NCBI GenBank assembly: GCA_036744635.1 | Contig: DAIOHQ010000001.1 | Location: forward strand, 1-64,000 | Origin: DAIOHQ01 sp036744635 | Lineage (GTDB): Bacteria; Planctomycetota; Phycisphaerae; Tepidisphaerales; Tepidisphaeraceae | Direction of reading: 5' to 3' | DNA: 64,000 nt | Shown: positions 1 through 7,579 of the stretch, in pieces | How positions within the stretch are numbered: the first letter of the stretch is position 1 | Layout of the letters: each line of letters opens with the position of its first letter | Made by a program: the position numbers and the translations under genes | The notes under the pieces: generated by a model | Told to the model about the DNA's origin: nothing | Databases searched by the model: none | The model's input: only the letters and a program-made list of their open reading frames with translations

Positions 1-1043
1 TCGAACGCCGGGGCCCGCGCCCGGGCGCTGGCCGCGATCGCGCACAGGTCCGCATCGCGGGCGCGCATGATCCGGCCAACTGCCGCCGCGGGCGCCGTAA
101 AATCCGCCAGGAACCCGTTGCTGCCCGGGACGAGCAAATCCCGAAAGGCGCCGATGTTGTTCACCACCGGCACGCACCCAGCCGCCATCGCCTCGATCAG
201 TGCGATGCCAAACCCTTCATACTCCGACGCAGAAACGAAAAACTGCGCCCGGCAAAGCTCCTCGATCAATTGCTCTTCACCCACCGCCCCGACGAGCTGC
301 AGGCTTTGCCCGATCCCGTACGCCTCCGCCGTCGCCGCCAGCCGCTGCGCAATGTTCTGCCAGTCCGGCCCGACGATGCGCAAATTGAACGGGACCTCCT
401 TTTCATGCAGCGCCGCGAATACCCGCAACAGATCGTCCAGCCGTTTGTTCGCCGTCAACCGCCCGACAAATACGTACGAGTCGGGAACTTTCGCCGCCGC
501 CTCACAGCGATCGAAGCGCTCGATGTCCACTCCGTTCTCCATCAGCACCAGCTTGCTGGTGATGTGCTTGAACAGCGTGAGATCGCTGTGGCTGGACGCG
601 GCCACCACATCCACCAATCGCAGCACCTGCCGCTGCACCGCAAAAAAGTATGCCGCCTTCAGCGCCGAAAGCTTGCTGGTATGAAATATCCCCCCATGCG
701 TTGACAGCACGATCGGCCGCCGGTGAAAGAATTTGCTGGCCGCGGCAAAGTCCAGCATCGCCCCCACCCCGTGAACGTGCAGCACGTCCGCCGCCTTCAA
801 CTGCCGCATCGGCAGGATCGATGGCTTGTAATACTTGAGGTCGATGAACGGCACGCGCAGGATCGGAATTCCCTGCACTTCATCCAGCGCCGGCAGCTTC
901 GGCTTGGACCGATCCGGCCGATTGAAGCACAATACGCTGGCGTCGATGCCCAGCTTCCGGCTGCGCCTTGCCAGCTCCAGCACGAAGCTTTCGATTCCTC
1001 CGGTGGTCGGCCAAAAGTTGGTACACAGGTGCAGGATGCGCAT
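1..1043 (-). CDS. Glycosyltransferase family 4, 3' end cut by window edge
   Basis: The reading frame starts at ATG 1043 and runs open to the left edge, so about 347 residues are visible and the C-terminus is missing. The N-terminus has the Rossmann start MRILHLCTNFWPTTGGIES with the glycine loop of GT4 enzymes. Later come VHGVGAML, the GT-B linker FVGRLTANKRLDDLL and the donor-site E-x7-E motif EYEGFGIALIEAMAAG. It should transfer a sugar from a nucleotide donor onto a growing surface polysaccharide in the cytoplasm. Its ATG overlaps the stop of the upstream acetyltransferase (TGATG), so the two are translationally coupled. The sugar specificity cannot be read from sequence. Confidence 0.9.
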   Translation of the reverse strand, partial: MRILHLCTNFWPTTGGIESFVLELARRSRKLGIDASVLCFNRPDRSKPKLPALDEVQGIPILRVPFIDLKYYKPSILPMRQLKAADVLHVHGVGAMLDFAAASKFFHRRPIVLSTHGGIFHTSKLSALKAAYFFAVQRQVLRLVDVVAASSHSDLTLFKHITSKLVLMENGVDIERFDRCEAAAKVPDSYVFVGRLTANKRLDDLLRVFAALHEKEVPFNLRIVGPDWQNIAQRLAATAEAYGIGQSLQLVGAVGEEQLIEELCRAQFFVSASEYEGFGIALIEAMAAGCVPVVNNIGAFRDLLVPGSNGFLADFTAPAAAVGRIMRARDADLCAIAASARARAPAF

Positions 1044-1675
1044 CAGGTGCTTCCGCCGGGGGCCGAAGTGCTCAGCAGCGGCGCCGGCGCTCCGGCATCA
1101 TCGATCATCGTGCGCGCCTTGATCACCCGCGCCGGATTTCCCGCGGCCACCATGCCGGCCGGCAGGTCCCCCGTCACCACCGCGCGGGCGCCGATGACGG
1201 CGTTGTCGCCAATCTTCACGCCGGGACAGATGAACGCCTGCGCCGCGATCCACACCCCGCCGCCGATGCTGATGCCGGTGCGCAGCAGCGGCAGGTCCGC
1301 CCGCGTGTAGTCATGCGTCCCCGCGCACAAATACACATCCTGGCTGATCACCGTATGCCGGCCAATCCGCACCGGCCCCAGGTTATAGACCACCACCCCG
1401 TCACCCAGTATGCTCCGCTCCTCCACCGTCAGCAGCCACGGATGAAAAATCCGCGTCGTCGGCCGCACCCCGGTATTGGCCTGCATCGTCGCCCCAAAAC
1501 AGCGCAGCAGAAACCGCCGCCAGCCATATGCCCGGGTCGGCGAAAATCGGAAGACCGTCCCCTGCACCACTTTCCAGCACAGGCGCAGCGCATACTCCTT
1601 CGCCGTGTAAGGATATGCCTTGCACGCATCAAGTCGCTGAAAAATACGCTCGCCCGGCGGCGGAGATGTTGTCAT
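1043..1675 (-). CDS. WcaF-like hexapeptide-repeat acetyltransferase
   Basis: This 210-residue protein belongs to the left-handed beta-helix acyltransferases related to colanic acid acetyltransferase WcaF. The hexapeptide region contains ILGDGVVVYNLGPVRIG, the catalytic-type segment YLCAGTHDY and a closing coil GARAVVTGDLPAGMVAAGNP. It probably O-acetylates a polysaccharide intermediate using acetyl-CoA. A longer frame extends upstream to 1849, but the extra residues are translated from palindromic repeats and look non-coding; MTTSPPPGERIF at 1675 is the better start. It is coupled by TGATG to the following GT4 gene. The C-terminal half of the fusion protein at 5914-7500 is a close relative. 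Confidence 0.85.
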   Translation of the reverse strand: MTTSPPPGERIFQRLDACKAYPYTAKEYALRLCWKVVQGTVFRFSPTRAYGWRRFLLRCFGATMQANTGVRPTTRIFHPWLLTVEERSILGDGVVVYNLGPVRIGRHTVISQDVYLCAGTHDYTRADLPLLRTGISIGGGVWIAAQAFICPGVKIGDNAVIGARAVVTGDLPAGMVAAGNPARVIKARTMIDDAGAPAPLLSTSAPGGST

Positions 1676-1735
1676 ACCAGGCCGATTATACCACCCGCAA
1701 CGTTCCCCGCCGCGCCCTCCGCGGCCTGCATGGCC

Positions 1736-1878
1736 GTGGCATGGGCTACCCAGCCCATGCGCCCGAAGCGCAGCGCTCCCTCTGTCGTAGCACGGGCATC
1801 CCGCCCGTGTCCCTCCCCGTAGCACGGGTTTTCCCGAACCCGTGCCCATCTGGTGGGGCGGGCATTCCTGTCCGCCAC
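1736..1878. repeat. Cluster of four REP-like palindromes
   Basis: Four short palindromes follow each other: 1736-1760 (GTGGCATGGGCTACC and its complement), 1787-1809 (GTAGCACGGGCATC, then CCGCCCGTG), 1819-1845 (GTAGCACGGG, four-base loop region, then AACCCGTGC) and 1853-1878 (GTGGGGCGGGCATTCC, then TGTCCGCCAC). The stems differ in sequence but share a GTRGCAYGGG-like head. The same head occurs at 41904, 54794 and 63572. They lie in the 408-bp intergenic stretch before the methyltransferase remnant and may also act as transcription terminators. Confidence 0.75.
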
Positions 1879-1944
1879 ATTTCTCACGCAGCCCAAATTC
1901 TCACGCACCGGGTGTAACTCTTGTTTGTGGCTACCCAACCTTTT

Positions 1945-1990
1945 ACCCCCTCTCCCAGTACTCCGGGGGAGGGTTGGGGTGGGGGTCTAT
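1945..1990. repeat. GC-rich palindromic intergenic element
   Basis: CCCCCTCTCCC, a short AGTACTCC centre and GGGGGAGGG form a stem-loop, followed by a G-rich tail GGTTGGGGTGGGGG. Elements of this wording are widespread between genes in many GC-rich bacteria. It differs from the GTRGCAYGGG palindromes just upstream. No gene is visible between 1879 and 2083. Confidence 0.6.
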
Positions 1991-2083
1991 ACACAATCGC
2001 CACAGTCGAGCGCTACACCCCACGCACCCGGGGAATCGCCCCCATCGTTGCCCTTCCGGCCCTCGCCGATTATTCTCACGCTC

Positions 2084-2516
2084 ATGGCGAAAAAGGCGGC
2101 CAACACCACCGCACAGCCCAGCACCCAAACTCAGAAGGCCGAACTGGCCGCCGCCCTCTCCGCTCCCGCCGGCAAGCCGTCGGCCCTGCTCGATACCCGC
2201 GTCGTCTACTGCGGCGATTGCCTGGAACAGTTGCAAAAACTGCCGCCTGCGTGCGTCGACCTGATCTACATCGACCCGCCCTTCAACTCCAACCGCAACT
2301 ACGAGGTCTTCTGGGGCGAGACCAAGGCCCCCCCCTCTCCGCGCCTTCGAAGACCGCCACGCCAGCACCCAGGCCTACATCGACTACATGCGCCCGCGCT
2401 GCGTGGAACTCGCCCGCGTGCTCAAGAAAACCGGCAGTTTCTACTACCACTGCGACTGGCACTTCCGTTACGGAATGGTGGACGTATGCTCCGGACCAAT
2501 TAGGATAATGACATGA
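2084..2516 (+). pseudogene. DNA methyltransferase, N-terminal remnant (frameshifted)
   Basis: The frame from ATG 2084 encodes the N-terminus of a site-specific DNA methyltransferase of the beta class: VYCGDCLEQLQKLP, then the catalytic motif DLIYIDPPFNSNRNY. After GETK the frame is broken at a run of eight C at 2328-2335. With seven C the protein would continue APPLRAFEDRHASTQAYID and on to GSFYYHCDWH. It then stops at 2516 after only about 145 residues, where such enzymes run to 400 or more. The SAM-binding half (FxGxG) is absent. The matching C-terminal end of the same family lies 1.7 kb downstream at 4244-4462, so the gene has lost its core to the ATPase/TOPRIM pair between them. Confidence 0.8.
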
Positions 2517-3628
2517 TCACTCGACTGTATGTAAACAACTTCCGTTGCCTGGTGAATTTCAAAGCGGAGTTTGACTCGTTTGCCGTATTGTGCGGACCCA
2601 ACGGCGCGGGCAAAAGCTCGGTGTTCGATGCGCTGCGCCTGCTGCGGAACCTTGGGACCGGTGACGCGCTGCTCGGCGGGACGGGCGAACAGGATGTGCC
2701 GGCCTTGGAGTTCACCGACTGGCTGGACAGCCATGGCCAGGAGTTCGAACTCGGGTTGAGCGTGGACGGGCATGCATTCGACTACGTCCTGCACCTTGAG
2801 CAAAAAGCGGAGTACGAGAAGCCCCGGATCATTAAGGAACAAGCCAATTGCGACGGCAAATTGCTGTTCAAACGGGACTTGGACGGCGTTGAGTTCGAGA
2901 AGGCGGATGGCACGCAAGCATTTTTCCCGCTTGATTGGCGACAAGCAGCGCTGGCAGTCATCCAACCGCGCGGCCTCAACCTCAGCAAGGTCGCGCTATT
3001 CCAGGAGGAGATCGCCAAGCTGTTGATCCTTCGTCCCAATCCCCGCGGCATGGAGCGGGAGAGCAAGGCCGAGGCGCGGCATCCGGATTTGTCCATGACG
3101 AACCTCACTTCGTGGTATCGCTCGCTAGCACAGGAGCAGGAGTGGACCGACGCGCTGCGGGAAACGCTGCGGGACGTCTGGCCGGACTTTCGATCGTTCA
3201 AACTGGTCGATGCGGGGATGAACACCAAGGCCCTACAACTTCGGTTCGAAAGTGAAGCGGGCAAGCCGACGCTTCTATTCTTTGACCAGCTTTCCGACGG
3301 GGAGCGCGCGTTGATCGGACTTTACATGGTGCGGGCGGCGCTGGAGACAGGCGCCGCGAGGACAGTGATGCTCGACGAGCCGGACAACTTCATCGGGCTG
3401 CCGGAGCTTCAGCCATGGGCGCTTTCGATGCGAGAGCTGCTAGACGAGAAGCACCAGCTCGTCCTGATCTCGCATCATCCGGAACTCCTCAGCAACAGCG
3501 GGGAAGCGAATGGGCGGTATCTCTGGCGAGACAATCACACTTCCCCGACTCGGATCGGACCGCTCAAGGTGCCGGAGGGCATTACTGCCGGTGAAGCGAT
3601 TGCAAGGGGGTGGGCCCGTGGCGAGTAG
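2513..3628 (+). CDS. AAA/ABC-type ATPase of a two-gene defence-like pair
   Basis: This 371-residue P-loop ATPase of the OLD/AAA_21 type begins MITRLYVNNFRCLVNF, the usual entry of SMC-like ATPases. Walker A is GPNGAGKSS (residues 28-36), the ABC signature region is DQLSDGERALIG (about 257-268), Walker B is TVMLDEPDN (about 284-292) and the H-loop is LISHHPEL (about 318-325). There is no nuclease domain in the chain. The next gene overlaps it by 11 nt and carries TOPRIM-like acidic motifs, so ATP binding here probably controls that partner. Comparable pairs are AbiL/RloAB-like and other OLD-like anti-phage systems. Its ATG overlaps the stop of the methyltransferase remnant, so it may be translated from that upstream transcript. 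Confidence 0.85.
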   Translation: MITRLYVNNFRCLVNFKAEFDSFAVLCGPNGAGKSSVFDALRLLRNLGTGDALLGGTGEQDVPALEFTDWLDSHGQEFELGLSVDGHAFDYVLHLEQKAEYEKPRIIKEQANCDGKLLFKRDLDGVEFEKADGTQAFFPLDWRQAALAVIQPRGLNLSKVALFQEEIAKLLILRPNPRGMERESKAEARHPDLSMTNLTSWYRSLAQEQEWTDALRETLRDVWPDFRSFKLVDAGMNTKALQLRFESEAGKPTLLFFDQLSDGERALIGLYMVRAALETGAARTVMLDEPDNFIGLPELQPWALSMRELLDEKHQLVLISHHPELLSNSGEANGRYLWRDNHTSPTRIGPLKVPEGITAGEAIARGWARGE

Positions 3629-4205
3629 GACTCAAATTGTTTGTCTCTGCGAAGGCGAAAAAGGCGATGGAATTATCAAACGCACGAGCATCGACCCGAT
3701 ATTTATCAACCGGTTGATGCGATCACTAAAGCTCGACTGGCTGCGCCCTTGGAAGGGAAACAACGTTGTGCGTCTTGAACCCCGCGGCAGCAGGAAAGAA
3801 GTCATTGCCGAAATGCCCAGGCAACTCCGGCTTTGCCTCGACGCCGGCGCCGATACGACGCTGATGGTATGGGCCGACTGTGACGACGACTGTGCCGATC
3901 CGGAGGCGCTCAAGACACATTTCTGGAACGACGCGCAACGACAGGCGATCACCAAGGAGCAGTTCGAACGCGTTGTGTTTATCTTTGCCAAAGACCGCAT
4001 CGAGAACTGGATCGAGTTCCTGACAACGGGGACGACGGATGAATCTAAAGAGGGTCCACGCGTGAGCAACCCCAAGGCGACTGAGGCGGCAAAGAAGCTG
4101 GCTTCGACGTGCAAGGAGAATAGGCCCGTGAACAATATGCCGCCCTCGCTCCAGTGGTCGTGCAAAAACTGGTGGGCGCTCGTCAATCGCATGAAAACGC
4201 CCTGA
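3618..4205 (+). CDS. Small TOPRIM-like partner of the ATPase (DUF4276/RloB-like)
   Basis: The 195-residue product has the layout of TOPRIM-type nucleases: a first strand ending in an acidic motif (IVCLCEGEKGD, about residues 7-17), a central acidic cluster VWADCDDD, and a conserved-looking end KDRIENWIEFL. GTG 3618 is chosen as the start because AAGGGGG at 3604-3610 is a good Shine-Dalgarno at the right distance; an upstream ATG at 3510 would lie deep in the ATPase gene. The 11-nt overlap points to fixed stoichiometry with the ATPase. I expect a nuclease toxin or effector held by the ATPase. The family name is inference from pattern, not from a profile search. Confidence 0.6.
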   Translation: MASRTQIVCLCEGEKGDGIIKRTSIDPIFINRLMRSLKLDWLRPWKGNNVVRLEPRGSRKEVIAEMPRQLRLCLDAGADTTLMVWADCDDDCADPEALKTHFWNDAQRQAITKEQFERVVFIFAKDRIENWIEFLTTGTTDESKEGPRVSNPKATEAAKKLASTCKENRPVNNMPPSLQWSCKNWWALVNRMKTP

Positions 4206-4243
4206 CCGGATTCTGCCGGGACGGATTTGACCGGGGAGGCACG

Positions 4244-4462
4244 GACTCTGCCGAGACAGTCGGCCGCCCCGACATCGACGCCTTCGAGGCGGTGATGGAG
4301 CGCGAAGGCGAAGGCGGCCGCCACCGCGGCTTCTTCGTCTCCTTCGGCTATACTGCCGACGCCGAGCAGGAATGTGCCGCGTTTTGCAAGCGAACCAAGC
4401 GCATCATCAAGCTCCTGACCGTTCAAGAGATTTTGGACGAGGAGCATGTGCAGAAGATGTAA
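4244..4462 (+). pseudogene. DNA methyltransferase, C-terminal remnant
   Basis: The last 72 codons read VGRPDIDAFEAVMEREG, RGFFVSFGYTADAEQE and KRTKRIIKLLTVQEILDEE, ending at TAA 4462. This is the distinctive C-terminal region found on a family of beta-class DNA methyltransferases, where the usual wording is KxGRPxIDxFE followed by GxxVxFxY and a closing LLTVxEIL. It therefore pairs with the N-terminal remnant at 2084-2516. The catalytic and SAM-binding centre, roughly 200 or more residues, is missing, and no start codon with a ribosome site precedes this piece. Confidence 0.75.
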
Positions 4463-4477
4463 GGTAAGGCAAGACCG

Positions 4478-4966
4478 CTAAGCGACATTTTCGAACCGAA
4501 AGAGGTGATAGCCAAGAGAGTCAATCATGCCGAAGAGCTCGGGACTCTCAAGCCTCAAGCGCGATGCCGTCAAAACCCCTACGTCTTCGAGGAACGCCAC
4601 GTTGACGCCAGTGAAGACCAGCGTCAATTCGACCATCGCGAGTTGGAGGTTCACAAGGAATACGACAAGATGGCGGCAACCATCCGCCGTGTCCAAATCA
4701 AATTCGGGATCATCAACGATGCGATGAGCCAGCTTGTTACGCCCGGCGAGGAGGGTCTTGAGCTTCTCCTCAATCTCACCACAAACGCACCCCCGTCGTT
4801 TAAGGCGGTCAACGAATTGCCCAAGTGTAATTCGGCTGGCTTCCTTCTTGATGTCCTCTAGCTCAGAAAGTCCGATCTTCGAGCAACCGGAGAATACGAG
4901 CCCAACGCAGTAGCCGAACGAACGCTCGAACTCCTGAGATTGGAGTAGCGTCGCGCCCCAAGACTT
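4478..4966 (-). pseudogene. HEPN-like protein, 5'-truncated
   Basis: An open minus-strand frame of about 163 codons runs from a TAG at 4967-4969 to a TAG stop at 4478. It has no ATG, GTG or TTG near its beginning. Its translation reads as a real helical protein: LLQSQEFERSFGYCVG, then KKEASRITLGQFVDRL, IEEKLKTLLAGRNKLAHRI and GCRHLVVFLVNLQLAMVEL. The segment RNKLAH fits the R-x4-H motif of HEPN domains, which often act as RNases in toxin and defence systems. The N-terminus appears lost. A plus-strand frame in the same place (4505-4861) has no recognisable content. Confidence 0.55.
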
Positions 4967-4969
4967 CTA

Positions 4970-5571
4970 GGGTTCCAGATCGTGTATATAATGTCTCACG
5001 ATTCACAGATGCATCATATGCGGACCATGCCGCGCAGTCGAAAACAAAGGCGAGAAAACGCAAAGCGAAGCGAGGAAAATGCATTTTGCCGAGTCGCCAG
5101 TGCATCGTCAGCCTAAGAAAATGCATTGCGACGCTATGGACCGGCGGCCAAGGTGCCGTGCTCTGTACAATGCCGGCCTGATACCGCTGTGAACCCGAAG
5201 GAAAATGCCTTTTGCCGGAGGCATCCTACCGATTCCTCACATCGCTGCCGATGGCGCTCCCTTCAACAAGGGGCCAACAACTTCGCTAGACCGCTTCCTC
5301 CGCCCGCCAGGCAATCACCGCCCCCGCGAACATGCGCCATAACTCGCGAATTGCGCATTTCCCGCGCCGCCAGCGCAGCGCCCTAAAACCACCAAATCCC
5401 CAGAATAAAGATTTTTTTCGCTCTTCGCCTTTTCGCGCCCTCGCGGCTAACTCCCGCTCCTGCAACCATCTGTGCGAATCTGTGCCCCATCTGTGGCCAA
5501 ACCCTCTTCCAGGTGTTGCGCGCCCGGCGCGCCGCCAGCGTAACTCCGCCCCTCTATAGAGGAGACGCATT
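4970..5571. other. Intergenic region with short related repeats, no gene
   Basis: No convincing coding frame. Three similar short segments occur: GGAAAATGCATTTTGCC at 5074-5090, AGAAAATGCATTGCGA at 5116-5131 and GGAAAATGCCTTTTGCCGG at 5200-5218. They resemble single units of the 21-bp palindromic array at 38957-39166 (compare GGAAAACATGCTTTGGG there). Further right, 5430-5510 has imprecise 7- and 10-bp periodic text (TTCGCYT-like, ATCTGTG-like). Confidence 0.5.
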
Positions 5572-5583
5572 ATGACGATCAGC

Positions 5584-5760
5584 AACGGACAACGGACCAC
5601 GGACAACGGACGCCCTGTGCCCTCTCCACTCCCCCGTTCTGCATTCCGCATTTTGCGTTCTGCGTTTCTTCCAATGTCCCACCCCGCAAAAATTGTCCCA
5701 CAACGCTCAAACGTCACAAGTGACCAAGCACAAAGGACTAATGACAAACCCATGTCCCAC
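5584..5760. repeat. Heptanucleotide tandem repeats (three blocks)
   Basis: Block one, 5584-5611, is four units AACGGAC/AACGGAC/CACGGAC/AACGGAC. Block two, 5637-5664, is TTCTGCA/TTCCGCA/TTTTGCG/TTCTGCG. Block three, 5717-5751, is a looser series CAAGTGA/CCAAGCA/CAAAGGA/CTAATGA. Ten-base repeats of ATGTCCCACA lie among them near 5674-5784. The phase is 7 bp in each block while the word changes. The frame open through this region upstream of 5914 is therefore unlikely to be coding. Confidence 0.75.
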
Positions 5761-5913
5761 AATGTCGCAGAATGTCCCACATTTCAAAATCGCTTCCCCG
5801 CAAGTCGTTCGGCGCCTCGGGAAACTATAATCCCCAGAAATCCGATGTATAAAGGGAGCAATGCGGCCGAGTCCCCCGACACCCCCCGCAGCAAAATGCA
5901 AAGGCCCCAAACG

Positions 5914-7500
5914 ATGATCGATGTCCTCATCCAGACCCTGAACGAAGAGCTGAACCTTCCCCACGCGCTGCAGAGCGTCAAAGGCTGGGCCAACCGCGTC
6001 TTCGTCGTCGACAGCGGCTCGACTGACCGCACCATCGAAATCGCCCGGCAGTCCGGGGCCACGGTGGTCGAGCATCCTTGGGAAGGGTATGCCCGGCAAA
6101 AAAACTGGGCCATCGACAACCTGCCCTTTGAGTCCCCTTGGATATTCATCCTGGATGCCGACGAGGCGGTAACACCCGCCCTGCGTGATGAGCTGCTCTC
6201 CATCTGCGGCAAACCGGCCGACGAGGTGGTCGAGGCCGGCTTTTACGTCAACCGCTACCTGATCTTCATGGGCCACCGCATCCGACATTGCGGCTATTTC
6301 CCGAGCTGGAACCTGCGCCTCTTCAAGCGCGGCCGGGCCCATTACGAAGACCGGCCGGTGCATGAACATATGCTCGTCAACGGCCGCGAGGGATATCTCA
6401 AAGGCCTGCTCGAACACGAAGACCGCCGCGGCCTGGAATATTACATCGCCAAGCACAATCGCTATTCGACGCTGGAGGCCGAGACCATCTTCTATACCCA
6501 GCGCAACGGCTCGCTCCGGCCGGACCTGTTCGGCAGTGCCGTCGAGCGCCGGCGCTTCTTCAAGTCGAAAATCTACCCCAAGCTCCCGGCCAAGTGGCTG
6601 GGCCGATTTGTGTGGATGTATTTCATCCAGCTTGGCTTGCTCGACGGCATGGCCGGCCTGCGCTTCTGCCTGCTGATTTCCTCGCACGAATTGTTCACCA
6701 GCTTGAAGCTGCGCGAGCTGCAGGAACGGGTCAGGGGGAATAAACCCGACCGCGCCCACTATCGCGACACATCGACGATGCAGATGTTTGAGCGCCCGCA
6801 CATTCCCGCGCCCGCGCCCGCGCCCGCGGCTGCCCGCCCCAGCGCGGCCGCACGGGGACGGATGCCGGCGGCTTCCGGGTCGAGCATCTCAAGCCCGCAG
6901 ATCAGGACTCTTCCGCCGGCGCCGGACAACGGCCGCCATGTGATCGAGCCGTCGCGCGAACTAAGCCCCTGGACGCTGGCCGAGAAGATCAAGCGCGTGC
7001 TCTGGATGGTGACCTGGCGGCTGCTGTTCCGGCCGTCGTTTCACAACTGGTACAACTGGCGGGCGATGCTGCTGCGCATGTTCGGCGCCCGCATCGGCCA
7101 TGACGTGCGCATCCGCCCGACGGCGACCGTGGAAATCCCCTGGAATCTGGAAATCGGCGACAACTCCGTCGTCGGCGACTTCGCCATCCTCTATTCACTG
7201 GGCAAGATCCGCATCGGCCGGCTGGTGACCATCAGCCAATACGCCCACCTCTGCGCCGGCACCCACGATTACCGCCAGCGCCATTTTCCCCTGCTGCGTC
7301 CCCCGATCACGATAGAAGATGAAGCCTGGATCGCCGCCGATGCCTTCGTAGGCCCCGGCGTGACGGTAGGCGCCCGCACCATCCTCGGCGCCCGCGCCAG
7401 CGCCTTCACTGATCTGCCCACCGATGTCGTTGCCGTTGGAAACCCGGCGAAAGCGATGAAACCGCGCGAAGCTTCCCTGCCGGTGAAGAGTTCGTCCTAA
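5914..7500 (+). CDS. Fusion of GT2 glycosyltransferase and WcaF-like acetyltransferase
   Basis: The 528-residue product joins two enzymes. Residues 1 to about 290 are a WaaE/KdtX-like GT2 enzyme: MIDVLIQTLNEELNLPHAL, VFVVDSGSTDRT, the DxD-type FILDADEAVT and a long C-terminal part GYFPSWNLRLFKRG. A Pro/Ala linker (repeated APAP) follows. Residues about 345-528 are a hexapeptide acetyltransferase with YLCAGTHDY-like AHLCAGTHDYRQ and AVGNPAKAM. It probably adds a sugar and O-acetylates the same glycan. ATG 5914 is preferred over starts back to 5572 because AAAGG precedes it and the upstream frame consists of heptamer repeats. Confidence 0.85.
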   Translation: MIDVLIQTLNEELNLPHALQSVKGWANRVFVVDSGSTDRTIEIARQSGATVVEHPWEGYARQKNWAIDNLPFESPWIFILDADEAVTPALRDELLSICGKPADEVVEAGFYVNRYLIFMGHRIRHCGYFPSWNLRLFKRGRAHYEDRPVHEHMLVNGREGYLKGLLEHEDRRGLEYYIAKHNRYSTLEAETIFYTQRNGSLRPDLFGSAVERRRFFKSKIYPKLPAKWLGRFVWMYFIQLGLLDGMAGLRFCLLISSHELFTSLKLRELQERVRGNKPDRAHYRDTSTMQMFERPHIPAPAPAPAAARPSAAARGRMPAASGSSISSPQIRTLPPAPDNGRHVIEPSRELSPWTLAEKIKRVLWMVTWRLLFRPSFHNWYNWRAMLLRMFGARIGHDVRIRPTATVEIPWNLEIGDNSVVGDFAILYSLGKIRIGRLVTISQYAHLCAGTHDYRQRHFPLLRPPITIEDEAWIAADAFVGPGVTVGARTILGARASAFTDLPTDVVAVGNPAKAMKPREASLPVKSSS

Positions 7501-7579
7501 TTAGCTGCGGGTGGTTTGCAGGTATGCGGCAAACTACGGCACTGGCAGCCGCATATACCATAGGCTACTGTTCCCCGTC

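Noticed and set aside
968..1822. Plus-strand frame of 284 codons
   Set aside because: Arg/Pro/His-rich antisense of the acetyltransferase and GT4 genes, which have clear family motifs.
4505..4861. Plus-strand 118-codon frame
   Set aside because: The minus strand gives a coherent helical HEPN-like protein in the same place; this frame has no recognisable content.
5572..5913. N-terminal extension of the GT2-acetyltransferase fusion
   Set aside because: The extension is translated from heptamer repeats, while GT2 similarity and a ribosome site begin at 5914.
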